DNA from: Pantoea phytobeneficialis
GTDB taxonomy: Bacteria; Pseudomonadota; Gammaproteobacteria; Enterobacterales; Enterobacteriaceae
NCBI RefSeq assembly: GCF_009728735.1
Contig: NZ_CP024636.1
Span: 2,791,670 to 2,855,669 of the forward strand
DNA: 64,000 bases
Direction of reading: 5' to 3'
Shown: piece by piece, positions 22,276 to 31,234 of the stretch
Layout of the letters: each line of letters starts with the position of its first letter
Position numbering within the stretch: position 1 is the first letter of the stretch
The notes under the pieces: model-generated
What the model was told of the DNA's origin: nothing
Databases searched by the model: none
The model's input: the letters and a program-made list of their open reading frames with translations, nothing else
Made by a program: the position numbers and the translations under genes

Positions 22276-23703
22276 ATGAATACCGTTATTGCACAACAGA
22301 TTGCCGATCAGGGCGGCGTGGAAGCCTGGCTGACCGCGCAACAACATAAAAGCCTGCTGCGTTTCCTGACTTGCGGTAGCGTTGACGATGGCAAAAGTAC
22401 GCTGATTGGCCGTCTGCTGCACGATACCCGCCAGATTTATGAAGATCAGCTCTCTTCGCTGCACAATGACAGCAAGCGTCATGGCACCCAGGGCGAGAAA
22501 CTCGATCTGGCGCTGCTGGTGGATGGTTTGCAGGCCGAGCGCGAGCAGGGCATCACCATTGATGTGGCCTATCGTTATTTCTCGACCGAGAAGCGCAAAT
22601 TTATCATCGCCGACACGCCGGGACATGAGCAGTACACCCGTAATATGGCGACCGGTGCGTCCACCTGTGATCTGGCGATCCTGTTGATCGATGCGCGTAA
22701 AGGCGTGCTGGATCAGACCCGCCGTCACAGCTTTATCTCCACACTGCTCGGCATCAAGCATCTGGTGGTGGCGATCAACAAAATGGATCTGGTGGCGTAC
22801 AAACAGGACGTGTTTGAACAGATCAAGCAGGACTACCTCGATTTCGCCGCGCAGTTGCCTGAAGACCTCGATATTCGCTTTGTACCGATGTCGGCGCTGG
22901 AAGGGGATAACGTGGCATCGCCGAGCGAAACCATGCCGTGGTACAGCGGCCCGACCCTGCTCGACGTGCTGGAAACGGTGGAACTGAAGCGCGTGGTGGA
23001 TCATCAGCCGATGCGTTTCCCGGTGCAGTACGTGAATCGTCCAAACCTCGATTTCCGTGGCTATGCCGGTACGCTGGCGTCGGGTGTGGTCAAGGTCGGC
23101 CAACGCGTGAAGGTGCTGCCATCGGGCGTGGAATCGACGATTGCGCGCATCGTGACCTTTGATGGCGATTTGCAGGAAGCTGCTGCCGGAGAAGCCATTA
23201 CCCTGGTGCTGGAAGACGAGATCGACATCAGCCGTGGTGACCTGCTGGTTGATGCGGGAGCCGAGCTGAAATCGGTGCAATCCGCCACCGTTAACGTGGT
23301 GTGGATGGCCGAGCAGCCGCTACAGCCGGGCCAGAGCTATGACGTGAAGATCGCCGGTAAGAAAGCGCGTGGCCGGGTGGAAAAAGTGATCCATCAGTTC
23401 GACATCAACACGCTGGAAAAACGCAGCGCCGACAGTCTGCCGCTTAACGGCATTGGTCTGGTGGAAGTCACTTTTGATGAGCCGATGGTGCTGGACAAAT
23501 ATCGCGACAACCCGGTAACGGGCGGCATGATTTTTATCGATCGCCTGAGCAACGTTACCGTGGGTGCCGGATTGATTGAAGAACCGCAGAGCGCTAACCA
23601 CGCCCAGGCAAGCCAGTTCAGCGAATTCGAGCTGGAGCTGAATGCGTTGATTCGTCGTCATTTCCCGCACTGGAATGCACGCGACCTGTTGGGTGGTCAG
23701 TAA
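22276..23703 (+). CDS. cysN: Sulfate adenylyltransferase subunit 1 (GTPase)
   Basis: EF-Tu-like GTPase that couples GTP hydrolysis to APS synthesis by CysD. In 475 residues it carries the P-loop [17 protein letters not shown], switch 2 [17 protein letters not shown], the NKMD specificity motif, then two beta-barrel domains. It is not fused to CysC, as happens in some bacteria; cysC is separate, with its ATG sharing the last base of the cysN stop (TAATG). CTAAGGAGA precedes the ATG. Confidence 0.97.
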   Translation: MNTVIAQQIADQGGVEAWLTAQQHKSLLRFLTCGSVDDGKSTLIGRLLHDTRQIYEDQLSSLHNDSKRHGTQGEKLDLALLVDGLQAEREQGITIDVAYRYFSTEKRKFIIADTPGHEQYTRNMATGASTCDLAILLIDARKGVLDQTRRHSFISTLLGIKHLVVAINKMDLVAYKQDVFEQIKQDYLDFAAQLPEDLDIRFVPMSALEGDNVASPSETMPWYSGPTLLDVLETVELKRVVDHQPMRFPVQYVNRPNLDFRGYAGTLASGVVKVGQRVKVLPSGVESTIARIVTFDGDLQEAAAGEAITLVLEDEIDISRGDLLVDAGAELKSVQSATVNVVWMAEQPLQPGQSYDVKIAGKKARGRVEKVIHQFDINTLEKRSADSLPLNGIGLVEVTFDEPMVLDKYRDNPVTGGMIFIDRLSNVTVGAGLIEEPQSANHAQASQFSEFELELNALIRRHFPHWNARDLLGGQ

Positions 23704-24308
23704 TGGCGCAACACGATGAAAACGTGGTGTGGCACGATCATCCAGTGACCCGTGCTGAGCGTGAGCAGCAGCACGGCCATCAGGGTGTGGTGCTGTGGTT
23801 TACCGGGCTGTCTGGCTCGGGCAAATCCACGGTGGCCGGGGCGCTGGAGCAGGCGCTGCATCGGCTTGGCGTCAGTACCTATCTGCTGGATGGTGACAAC
23901 GTGCGTCACGGCCTGTGCCGTGACCTCGGCTTCAGTGATGACGATCGTAAAGAGAACATTCGTCGCGTCGGTGAAGTGGCCAAACTGATGGTGGATGCCG
24001 GGCTGGTGGTGCTGACGGCCTTTATTTCGCCGCATCGCGCTGAACGTCAGATGGTGCGTGACCTGCTGGCGGATGGGCAGTTTGTGGAAGTGTTTGTCGA
24101 CACGCCGCTATCGGTGTGTGAAGCGCGCGATCCGAAAGGATTGTATAAAAAAGCGCGAGCCGGAGAACTGCGCAATTTCACCGGTATCGACAGTGTTTAT
24201 GAGGCGCCAGAGGCGCCGGAAATCCACCTCGATGGTGAACAATTGGTTACAAAACTCACCGCCCAATTGTTAGACCTGCTGCGTCACCGCGATATCATCA
24301 GATCCTGA
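23703..24308 (+). CDS. cysC: Adenylylsulfate kinase
   Basis: Phosphorylates APS to PAPS, the substrate of CysH. The 201-residue product has the Walker A motif [16 protein letters not shown] near 36, [18 protein letters not shown], the [10 protein letters not shown] segment and [19 protein letters not shown]. It overlaps cysN by one base. A perfect 10-bp hairpin without a T-run (24316-24340) follows. Confidence 0.97.
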   Translation: MAQHDENVVWHDHPVTRAEREQQHGHQGVVLWFTGLSGSGKSTVAGALEQALHRLGVSTYLLDGDNVRHGLCRDLGFSDDDRKENIRRVGEVAKLMVDAGLVVLTAFISPHRAERQMVRDLLADGQFVEVFVDTPLSVCEARDPKGLYKKARAGELRNFTGIDSVYEAPEAPEIHLDGEQLVTKLTAQLLDLLRHRDIIRS

Positions 24309-24315
24309 ATAGACA

Positions 24316-24340
24316 GCGGCAAATCACCACGATTTGCCGC
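24316..24340 (+). other. Perfect hairpin between cysC and ygbE
   Basis: Stem GCGGCAAATC / GATTTGCCGC with a 5-nt loop. There is no T-run, so this is more likely an mRNA processing or stability element than a terminator. Confidence 0.55.
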
Positions 24341-24362
24341 GATTAGCGTCAACAGGAACTCT

Positions 24363-24683
24363 ATGCAGAACGTTACCCCTATGCTGGCACGCAAAGATGA
24401 ACGCACCCAGGATGAGCCTCGCTCGTCGCTACCGGGTGGTGTGATTGGTTTTCTCTCGTATTGGTGTGCGCTGGCAATTCCGTTCCTGCTCTACGGTTCC
24501 AATACGTTGTTTTTCTTCCTCTATACCTGGCCGTTCTTCCTTGCTCTGCTGCCAGTATCGGTGCTGATTGGTATTGTCCTCAGCCTGATGATGCGTGGTC
24601 ATCTGTTCTGGAGTGGGGTGGTGACGGCGATCGTGGTGGTATGCCTGTTCTGGCTACTCTTCTCATTTCTCTCCGGCTGGTAG
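24363..24683 (+). CDS. ygbE: DUF3561 membrane protein YgbE
   Basis: A 106-residue protein with a charged N-terminus of about 28 residues followed by about three hydrophobic helices (about 31-50, 52-70, 76-100), predicting a small inner-membrane protein. It corresponds to E. coli YgbE by sequence character and position between cysC and ftsB. Function is unknown. The ACAGGAA ribosome-binding site is 6 nt from the ATG. Confidence 0.88.
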   Translation: MQNVTPMLARKDERTQDEPRSSLPGGVIGFLSYWCALAIPFLLYGSNTLFFFLYTWPFFLALLPVSVLIGIVLSLMMRGHLFWSGVVTAIVVVCLFWLLFSFLSGW

Positions 24684-24761
24684 GCCGTGCCTGATGTGCA
24701 AACGCGTCGGCAGGTTACAAAACTTTACCTGCCAATCGCCGCACCAGTGAATCAATATTTG

Positions 24762-24779
24762 TACGGACAATCGTCCGTA
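24762..24779. promoter_or_regulatory. Perfect palindrome upstream of ftsB resembling a TetR-family operator
   Basis: TACGGAC-AATC-GTCCGTA, a perfect 7-bp inverted repeat with a 4-bp centre, 75 bp before ftsB. The size and the GGAC/GTCC arms resemble TetR-family operators, but no regulator gene is adjacent. A second inverted repeat (GGCAGGT / ACCTGCC, 24709-24733) lies just upstream. Confidence 0.45.
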
Positions 24780-24854
24780 AACGGCATTTTCGCTGCTGGA
24801 GTGGAGTCCGGCGCGAAGTTATGGGATGATTGAGCCGTTTTTCAGGGGGCTGGG

Positions 24855-25172
24855 ATGGGAAAACTGACGCTATTACTACTCGTTTTGCTCGGCTGGCTTC
24901 AGTATTCGTTGTGGCTGGGCAAAAACGGGATCCATGACTATACGCGCGTCAATGATGATGTTGCGTCACAACAGGCGAATAACGCCAAACTAAAAGCGCG
25001 TAACGATCAGCTGTTCGCCGAAATTGACGATCTCAACGGCGGCTCTGAGGCTATTGAGGAGCGCGCACGTAATGAGCTGGGCATGATCAAGCCTGGTGAA
25101 ACCTTCTATCGTCTGGTGCCAGACCAGAGCAAACGTAACGCGCAACAAGCTGCGCAAAATCAACAACGATAA
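24855..25172 (+). CDS. ftsB: Cell division protein FtsB
   Basis: Bitopic divisome protein that forms the FtsQLB complex and helps activate septal peptidoglycan synthesis by FtsWI. The 105-residue product has one TM helix (about 3-20), a periplasmic coiled coil (about 32-70, [21 protein letters not shown] broken here by periodic leucines and alanines), then the conserved [20 protein letters not shown]. It is first in a tight cluster with ispD, 3 nt downstream. Confidence 0.95.
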   Translation: MGKLTLLLLVLLGWLQYSLWLGKNGIHDYTRVNDDVASQQANNAKLKARNDQLFAEIDDLNGGSEAIEERARNELGMIKPGETFYRLVPDQSKRNAQQAAQNQQR

Positions 25173-25175
25173 ACC

Positions 25176-25892
25176 ATGAACAACCACTCTTCCTCTGCGG
25201 ATGTGATCGCCGTAGTGCCCGCTGCCGGTATTGGCAGCCGCATGCAGGCTGCCTGCCCGAAACAGTATCTGACCATCGGTCAACTTACCCTTCTTGAACA
25301 TAGCGTTGCTCGTTTGCTGGCACATCCTGCGGTTAAACAAGTGATTGTTGCTATCAGTCCCGATGATGGCTGGTTTGATTCGCTGCCATTGGCGCAGGAC
25401 ACACGCGTGCTGCGCGTCACCGGCGGTGAGACACGCGCCGAGTCGGTGCTGGCCGGTTTGCAAGCGGTGACGCACGGGGAGTGGGTGTTGGTGCATGATG
25501 CGGCGCGGCCGTGTCTGCATCCTGATGATTTAGCGCGTCTGCTGGCGGTGCGTCAGCACAGCAAAGTGGGCGCGATTCTGGCGGCACCGGTGCGCGATAC
25601 CATGAAGCGCGCCGAACCGGGTAAAGCCGCCATTGCGCACACCGTTGAGCGTGAAGATTTATGGCACGCGCTGACGCCACAATTTTTCCCCCATGCGCTG
25701 CTGATGGCCTGCCTGACGCGTGCCCTGAATGAGGGCGCGACCATCACTGATGAGGCCTCGGCGCTGGAATACTGCGGTTACCATCCCGAACTGGTGAGCG
25801 GCCGCAGTGATAACATTAAGGTGACGCGGCCAGAAGACCTGGCGCTGGCGGCCTTTTATCTTACCCAGATTCAGTTAAAGGAGAGCGCATGA
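25176..25892 (+). CDS. ispD: 2-C-methyl-D-erythritol 4-phosphate cytidylyltransferase
   Basis: Third step of the MEP isoprenoid pathway: MEP plus CTP to CDP-ME. The 238-residue product has the nucleotidyltransferase signature [10 protein letters not shown] near 13, [26 protein letters not shown] and the C-terminal [13 protein letters not shown]. The first residues after the start differ from E. coli. The stop overlaps the ispF start (ATGA), coupling the two MEP-pathway genes. Confidence 0.97.
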   Translation: MNNHSSSADVIAVVPAAGIGSRMQAACPKQYLTIGQLTLLEHSVARLLAHPAVKQVIVAISPDDGWFDSLPLAQDTRVLRVTGGETRAESVLAGLQAVTHGEWVLVHDAARPCLHPDDLARLLAVRQHSKVGAILAAPVRDTMKRAEPGKAAIAHTVEREDLWHALTPQFFPHALLMACLTRALNEGATITDEASALEYCGYHPELVSGRSDNIKVTRPEDLALAAFYLTQIQLKESA

Positions 25893-26374
25893 TGCGTATC
25901 GGTCACGGTTTCGACGTCCACGCCTTTGGAGGCGAGGGTCCTCTGGTGATTGGTGGGGTGCGTATTCCCTTCGAACACGGTTTTATTGCTCATTCTGATG
26001 GCGACGTGGCACTGCACGCGTTGACCGATGCGCTGCTGGGCGCAGTGGCGATGGGAGATATCGGTAAACTGTTCCCTGATACCGATCCGGCTTATAAAGG
26101 GGCGGATAGCCGTGGTTTGCTGGGCGAAGCCTGGCGCCGTATTCAGCAGAAGGGTTACCAGATCGGTAACGTTGACGTCACCATCATCGCCCAGGCGCCG
26201 AAAATGCTGCCGCATGTACCGCAGATGCGTGTGAATATCGCTGAAGTTCTTGGCTGTCATATGGATCAGGTGAATGTTAAAGCGACCACCACGGAAAAAC
26301 TGGGTTTTACCGGGCGTGGCGAAGGTATTGCCTGTGAAGCTGTGGCACTGCTGGTGAAGGTGGCTGGCGCATGA
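25889..26374 (+). CDS. ispF: 2-C-methyl-D-erythritol 2,4-cyclodiphosphate synthase
   Basis: Cyclises CDP-ME 2-phosphate, releasing CMP. In 161 residues it carries the zinc ligands in GHGFDVHAF and the [19 protein letters not shown] loop, and the [17 protein letters not shown]-terminus. Two adjacent ATGs occur (25889 and 25892); the family usually begins MRIGHGFD, so either is possible and the difference is one residue. It overlaps truD by 4 bp. Confidence 0.97.
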   Translation: MMRIGHGFDVHAFGGEGPLVIGGVRIPFEHGFIAHSDGDVALHALTDALLGAVAMGDIGKLFPDTDPAYKGADSRGLLGEAWRRIQQKGYQIGNVDVTIIAQAPKMLPHVPQMRVNIAEVLGCHMDQVNVKATTTEKLGFTGRGEGIACEAVALLVKVAGA

Positions 26375-27414
26375 GTGAACTGCTGTACCTGCACGGTAAG
26401 CCGCGCGCCACCGGCGTGATTAAAGCCAATCCAGAAGATTTTGTTGTCATTGAGGATCTTGGTTATCCCTATGACGGCGAAGGTGAACAGTTGCTGGTAC
26501 GCATCCGTAAAATCGGTTGCAATACCCGCTTTGTCGCCGAAGCGCTGGCGAAATTTCTCGGCGTGCATGTGCGTGATCTCAGCTATGCCGGGATGAAAGA
26601 CCGCCATGCGGTGACCGAGCAGACGCTGTGTTTCCGTTTACCGGGCAACGCGATGCCTGATCTGTCTGAATTTAAGCTGGAAGGCGTAGAAATCCTGCAG
26701 GTGGTGCGCCACAAGCGTAAACTACGTACCGGTGCGCTGGCGGGGAATGCGTTTCGTCTGGTGATCCGTCAAATCTCGGATCAGACCGTGGTGGAACAGC
26801 GTTTACAGAAAATTCAGAAAAGCGGTGTGCCGAACTATTTTGGTGAGCAGCGTTTTGGCCGTGAGGGTAATAATCTGACCCAGGCACAGCAGTGGGCGCA
26901 GGATCGATTCCGCCCACGCGATCGCAACAAAAAAGGCTTGTTGCTCTCGGCCACCCGCAGTCATCTGTTTAATCAGGTCACCAGCGCGCGTTTGCAGCGA
27001 GACGGCAATCTCGACGCGGTGATGAGCGGCGATGCCTTGCAACTGACCGGGCGTGGTAGCTGGTTCGTCGCGCAGACAGAAGAATTGACTGAACTGCAAC
27101 AGCGCGTGAATCAGGATGAACTGCGGATCACTGCGCCGTTGCCTGGTCGTGGCGACTGGGGCACCCAGGTGGAAGCGCTTGAATTTGAACAGCACAGCCT
27201 GGCAGGTGCGGCAGAAATGATTACACTGCTTGAGCGTGAACGTGTTGATGCGGCACGCCGCGCGATGCGTGTGGTGCCAAAGGACTTGCACTGGAACTGG
27301 TGGGATGATGTGACGCTGGAGATGGCGTTCTGGCTGCCTGCGGGCAGCTTTGCTACCAGCGTCGTGCGTGAGCTTCTCCAACAAGAAGGTAACGATGCGG
27401 ATATTGCTGAGTAA
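26371..27414 (+). CDS. truD: tRNA pseudouridine(13) synthase TruD
   Basis: Forms pseudouridine-13 in tRNA-Glu. The product has 347 residues. The catalytic Asp is in the family motif [13 protein letters not shown] (near 80), with [10 protein letters not shown] and the inserted TRUD domain following. The start ATG overlaps ispF (ATGA), and the 3' end overlaps surE by 20 bp, keeping the whole cluster translationally linked. Confidence 0.96.
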   Translation: MSELLYLHGKPRATGVIKANPEDFVVIEDLGYPYDGEGEQLLVRIRKIGCNTRFVAEALAKFLGVHVRDLSYAGMKDRHAVTEQTLCFRLPGNAMPDLSEFKLEGVEILQVVRHKRKLRTGALAGNAFRLVIRQISDQTVVEQRLQKIQKSGVPNYFGEQRFGREGNNLTQAQQWAQDRFRPRDRNKKGLLLSATRSHLFNQVTSARLQRDGNLDAVMSGDALQLTGRGSWFVAQTEELTELQQRVNQDELRITAPLPGRGDWGTQVEALEFEQHSLAGAAEMITLLERERVDAARRAMRVVPKDLHWNWWDDVTLEMAFWLPAGSFATSVVRELLQQEGNDADIAE

Positions 27415-28156
27415 TGATGACGGCATTCATGCTCCGGGCATTCAGACCCTGGCGCGCGCACTGCGCCAGTTTGCTGAAGTCCAGGTGGTCGCACCCGATC
27501 GCAATCGCAGCGGCGCGTCAAACTCGCTGACGCTGGAGACACCGCTTCGTACCTTTACCCATGAAAATGGTGATATCGCCGTGCAGATGGGCACCCCGAC
27601 CGACTGCGTGTTTCTGGGGGTGAATGCCCTGATGCAACCGCGTCCGGATATTGTGGTCTCCGGTATCAATGCCGGTCCCAATCTCGGTGATGATGTGATT
27701 TATTCCGGCACCGTGGCCGCCGCGATGGAAGGTCGCCATCTTGGCTTACCGGCGCTGGCGGTATCACTGAATGGGCATCAACATTATGCCACGGCTGCCG
27801 CTGTTACCTGCGCGTTGTTGCGGGCGTTAACGCGTGAACCGCTGCGCACCGGTCGTATTCTCAATATCAATGTGCCTGATCTCCCGCTGGAGGAAGTGAA
27901 AGGCTTCCGCGTGACGCGTTGTGGCAGCCGTCATCCTGCCGACCAGGTCATCTGCCAGCAAGATCCGCGTGGCAACACCCTGTACTGGATTGGGCCGCCG
28001 GGAGAGAAACTGGATGCTGGCCCGGATACCGATTTTGCCGCGGTGGATGCGGGTTATGTCTCGATCACCGCGTTGCATGTTGACCTGACCGCCCCGGCGG
28101 CGCAGGTGGTGTTAAGCGATTGGTTGACCCAGGCGGAGGTGGATTTGGCATGGTGA
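27395..28156 (+). CDS. surE: 5'/3'-nucleotidase SurE
   Basis: Metal-dependent nucleotidase and exopolyphosphatase linked to stationary-phase survival. The 253-residue product opens with [15 protein letters not shown] (metal-binding Asp8/Asp9), followed by [16 protein letters not shown] and [24 protein letters not shown] broken across the conserved Asn/Gly loop. I chose ATG 27395 within the end of truD because it matches the family N-terminus; the frame extends upstream to 27350 without homology. It overlaps pcm by 7 bp. Confidence 0.96.
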   Translation: MRILLSNDDGIHAPGIQTLARALRQFAEVQVVAPDRNRSGASNSLTLETPLRTFTHENGDIAVQMGTPTDCVFLGVNALMQPRPDIVVSGINAGPNLGDDVIYSGTVAAAMEGRHLGLPALAVSLNGHQHYATAAAVTCALLRALTREPLRTGRILNINVPDLPLEEVKGFRVTRCGSRHPADQVICQQDPRGNTLYWIGPPGEKLDAGPDTDFAAVDAGYVSITALHVDLTAPAAQVVLSDWLTQAEVDLAW

Positions 28157-28776
28157 ACCGGCGCGTTGAAACCTTGTTGGCGCAACTGCGCGCCCAGGGT
28201 ATCCATGATGAACATCTGCTGAAAGCCATCGCCGATGTGCCGCGTGAGCGTTTTATCGACGAAGCCTTCGAACACAAAGCCTGGGACAATGTCGCGTTGC
28301 CGATCGGTAGTGGGCAGACCATTTCACAGCCCTATATGGTGGCGCGCATGACGGCATTGCTGGAACTCAATGCTGACGCGCGCGTGCTGGAAATTGGCAC
28401 TGGTTCAGGCTATCAGACGGCGATTCTGGCCCATCTGGTCAATCACGTTTATTCCGTAGAACGCATCAAAGGGTTGCAGTGGCAGGCGAAACGCCGCCTG
28501 AAGCAACTCGACCTGCATAATGTTTCAACTCGCCACGGTGACGGCTGGCAGGGCTGGGCCGCACGCGGTCCGTTCGATGCCATTATCGTTACGGCGGCAC
28601 CTCCTGAAATTCCGACTGCGCTGATAGCACAATTGCGTGACGGCGGCAGAATGGTGCTGCCGGTTGGGGAAGATCAACAAGTGTTAAAACGTCTGCGCCG
28701 TCAGGGGGATGAGATGATCGAAGAGATTATCGAACCCGTCCGCTTTGTGCCTTTAGTACAGGGCGACCTGGCCTGA
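28150..28776 (+). CDS. pcm: Protein-L-isoaspartate O-methyltransferase
   Basis: SAM-dependent repair of isoaspartyl residues in aged proteins. The 208-residue product has the Ser/Thr region [20 protein letters not shown] motif [16 protein letters not shown], and [10 protein letters not shown] 28150 overlaps the surE end, matching the E. coli arrangement; in-frame starts further upstream lie inside surE. Confidence 0.96.
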   Translation: MVNRRVETLLAQLRAQGIHDEHLLKAIADVPRERFIDEAFEHKAWDNVALPIGSGQTISQPYMVARMTALLELNADARVLEIGTGSGYQTAILAHLVNHVYSVERIKGLQWQAKRRLKQLDLHNVSTRHGDGWQGWAARGPFDAIIVTAAPPEIPTALIAQLRDGGRMVLPVGEDQQVLKRLRRQGDEMIEEIIEPVRFVPLVQGDLA

Positions 28777-28936
28777 AGCTCTTCGTACTTGTTCACAACT
28801 GTTACATGGCACGGCGCAGTTGATCTTGTTACTATCCTTGTTAATCAATGCTAAAGGCCGTTTCACCTGCATTATGCAGTGTAAAATGCGGTTACGCAGA
28901 CACAGTCATATCCAGGATTGCCATCACGGGGGATCA

Positions 28937-30025
28937 ATGAGCACGGGAAGCACAACATTTCAATTACGCCGTCTGGCGGCACTGACACTGGTCGGATTTT
29001 GGCTGACAGGCTGTAGCTCCAGCGATAATACACAAGCACCCATCAGCCAGATCGGTGGCAACGGTGGTATGAGCGATACCTCGGGTGGCGGCGTACCTAC
29101 GATGCCGCACGGCGGAATGTTAAGCGGTGGCGTACCTTCTGCACCGCCATCGGGCGGAATGATTAGTGGTAATAATAATGTGACGACGCAAAATGGTCGC
29201 ATTGTGTACAACCGCAATTATGGGAATATTCCGAAAGGTAGCTATGGTGGCGAAACTTACACCGTTAAACGTGGCGACACCTTGTTCTATATTGCGTGGA
29301 TTACCGGCAATGATTATCGCGACCTGGCGCAACGTAACAACATCCCCGCCCCGTATAGCCTGAACGCCGGGCAAACGTTGCAGGTTGGGAACGGTGCCGG
29401 ACAGTCAATTACCGGTGGTAACGCTATCACTGCCGCTGATGCAACTCAGGGTGGCGTACCTGTCACACCGGGTTCTTCGCAAATTAAATCTGCCCCGGTT
29501 GCACAGCAACCTGTTATTACGTATTCTGATGATTCGGGTAATTCTTCAGGCAGCAAATTGTTGCCGTCGAAAGGGGCAAATAATGTGGCAACGACCACAG
29601 CTCCGGTTATCGCACCACCCACAGTCAGCAGCACGACGGATAGCACAACCCCGGTGGGAAGCTGGCGTTGGCCGACTGATGGGAAGATTATCGATAACTT
29701 CTCCGCTGCGGAAGGCGGAAACAAAGGGATCGATATCGCCGGTTCGCGTGGACAACCTGTTGTCGCCACTGCTTCGGGTAGGGTGGTATACGCAGGCAAC
29801 GCGCTCCGTGGGTACGGTAATTTAATCATCATCAAACACAATGATGACTACCTGAGTGCCTACGCCCATAACGACACAATGCTGGTCCGGGAACAACAGG
29901 AAGTTAAAGCTGGGCAAAAAATAGCTACGATGGGTAGCACCGGAACCAGTTCAGTACGATTGCATTTTGAAATTCGTTACAAGGGGAAATCCGTAAATCC
30001 GTTGCGTTACTTACCGCAACGATAA
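28937..30025 (+). CDS. nlpD: Murein hydrolase activator NlpD (LysM/LytM lipoprotein)
   Basis: Outer-membrane lipoprotein that activates the amidase AmiC at the division site. The 362-residue product has a lipoprotein signal ending in LTGC (Cys near 25) and a Gly/Pro/Ser-rich linker. LysM follows (about 105-148, [14 protein letters not shown]...NAGQTLQVG), then a long Thr/Ser linker and a C-terminal LytM domain (about 240-362). In LytM the metal ligands are lost: NKGID in place of HxGxD and RLHFE in place of HxHFE, as in known activators. I chose ATG 28937 after a GGGGGAT site; the frame is open further upstream. The main rpoS promoter of enterics lies inside this gene. Confidence 0.95.
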   Translation: MSTGSTTFQLRRLAALTLVGFWLTGCSSSDNTQAPISQIGGNGGMSDTSGGGVPTMPHGGMLSGGVPSAPPSGGMISGNNNVTTQNGRIVYNRNYGNIPKGSYGGETYTVKRGDTLFYIAWITGNDYRDLAQRNNIPAPYSLNAGQTLQVGNGAGQSITGGNAITAADATQGGVPVTPGSSQIKSAPVAQQPVITYSDDSGNSSGSKLLPSKGANNVATTTAPVIAPPTVSSTTDSTTPVGSWRWPTDGKIIDNFSAAEGGNKGIDIAGSRGQPVVATASGRVVYAGNALRGYGNLIIIKHNDDYLSAYAHNDTMLVREQQEVKAGQKIATMGSTGTSSVRLHFEIRYKGKSVNPLRYLPQR

Positions 30026-30075
30026 TCCGGCAGAACCCAGGTGTTCTGCCCTTGGATCACGGGTAGGAGCCGCTT

Positions 30076-31068
30076 ATGAGCCAGAATACGCTGAAAGTTA
30101 ACGAGTTACACGAAGATGCGGAATTCGAGGAGAACGGAGCTGAGGTTTTTGATGAGAAGGCTCTCGTTGAGAACGAACCTGGTGATAACGATGTAGCGGA
30201 AGAAGAGTTGTTGTCACAGGGTGCGACGCAACGCGTTTTGGATGCGACGCAGCTCTACCTCGGAGAGATTGGTTATTCTCCATTGTTAACGGCGGAAGAA
30301 GAGGTGTTCTTTGCCCGCCGCGCATTACGAGGCGACATTCCTTCTCGTCGCCGCATGATTGAAAGTAACTTACGTCTGGTGGTGAAAATTGCCCGTCGTT
30401 ACAGCAATCGTGGTCTGGCGCTGCTGGATCTGATTGAAGAGGGTAATCTCGGCCTCATTCGTGCTGTAGAGAAGTTTGATCCGGAACGTGGATTCCGCTT
30501 CTCGACTTACGCCACATGGTGGATTCGTCAGACCATTGAACGGGCAATCATGAACCAAACCCGTACTATTCGTCTGCCTATCCACATTGTTAAAGAGTTA
30601 AATGTCTATCTGCGTACCGCGCGTGAACTTTCGCACAAACTCGATCATGAGCCGAGTGCCGAAGAGATTGCCGAACAGCTGGACAAACCGGTTGATGATG
30701 TAAGCCGTATGCTACGTCTCAACGAGCGTATTACCTCGGTTGACACACCGTTGGGTGGTGATTCCGAAAAAGCGCTGCTGGATATCCTGGCCGATGAAAA
30801 AGATAACGGCCCGGAAGACACCACGCAGGACGATGATATGAAACAAAGCATCGTTAAGTGGTTGTTTGAACTGAATGCCAAGCAGCGTGAAGTGCTGGCG
30901 CGTCGTTTCGGCCTGTTGGGCTATGAAGCGGCAACGCTTGAAGATGTGGGCCGCGAAATCGGTTTGACCCGTGAGCGTGTTCGTCAGATTCAGGTGGAAG
31001 GGCTGCGTCGTCTGCGTGAAATTTTGCAGACTCAGGGCCTGAATATTGAAGCGCTGTTTCGTGAATAA
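30076..31068 (+). CDS. rpoS: RNA polymerase sigma factor RpoS (sigma-38)
   Basis: Master sigma factor of stationary phase and general stress. The 330-residue product has region 1.2 ([19 protein letters not shown]), region 2 ([35 protein letters not shown], interrupted here only for length), region 3 with the RssB-contact lysine in [12 protein letters not shown], and region 4 with the [21 protein letters not shown]. The leader just before the gene (GGATCACGGGTAGGAGCC) resembles the E. coli ribosome-binding region whose base pairing is relieved by DsrA, RprA and ArcZ. Full length, no sign of attenuation mutations. Confidence 0.98.
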   Translation: MSQNTLKVNELHEDAEFEENGAEVFDEKALVENEPGDNDVAEEELLSQGATQRVLDATQLYLGEIGYSPLLTAEEEVFFARRALRGDIPSRRRMIESNLRLVVKIARRYSNRGLALLDLIEEGNLGLIRAVEKFDPERGFRFSTYATWWIRQTIERAIMNQTRTIRLPIHIVKELNVYLRTARELSHKLDHEPSAEEIAEQLDKPVDDVSRMLRLNERITSVDTPLGGDSEKALLDILADEKDNGPEDTTQDDDMKQSIVKWLFELNAKQREVLARRFGLLGYEAATLEDVGREIGLTRERVRQIQVEGLRRLREILQTQGLNIEALFRE

Positions 31069-31084
31069 ACCGTAATCGCTACAT

Positions 31085-31117
31085 AAAAACGGTGACCACC
31101 TGGTCACCGTTTTTTTA
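31085..31117 (+). terminator. Rho-independent terminator of rpoS
   Basis: Strong stem AAAAACGGTGACCA / TGGTCACCGTTTTT with a 2-nt loop and a 7-T tail. Confidence 0.92.
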
Positions 31118-31193
31118 TGCCTGCGATTCAGGATGGTGATTGACACACGATCCCTTAAGCAGGGTTGTAGACCCTGGTGCTGATGTACATTCA

Positions 31194-31221
31194 GTAGCGG
31201 CGCGATAAATCGCACTGCTAC
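31194..31221. repeat. Short palindromic repeat between rpoS and mutS, copy 4
   Basis: Single-hairpin variant: GTAGCGGCGCGATAAATCGC followed by ACTGCTAC. It has the core of the other copies but is compact, with both GTAGC ends within 28 bp. Located between convergent genes. Confidence 0.75.
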
Positions 31222-31234
31222 TTCTAACTCATTG

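Noticed and set aside
28937..30025. NlpD as a novel inactivated peptidase
   Set aside because: Loss of LytM metal ligands is the normal state of NlpD, which activates AmiC rather than cleaving murein.
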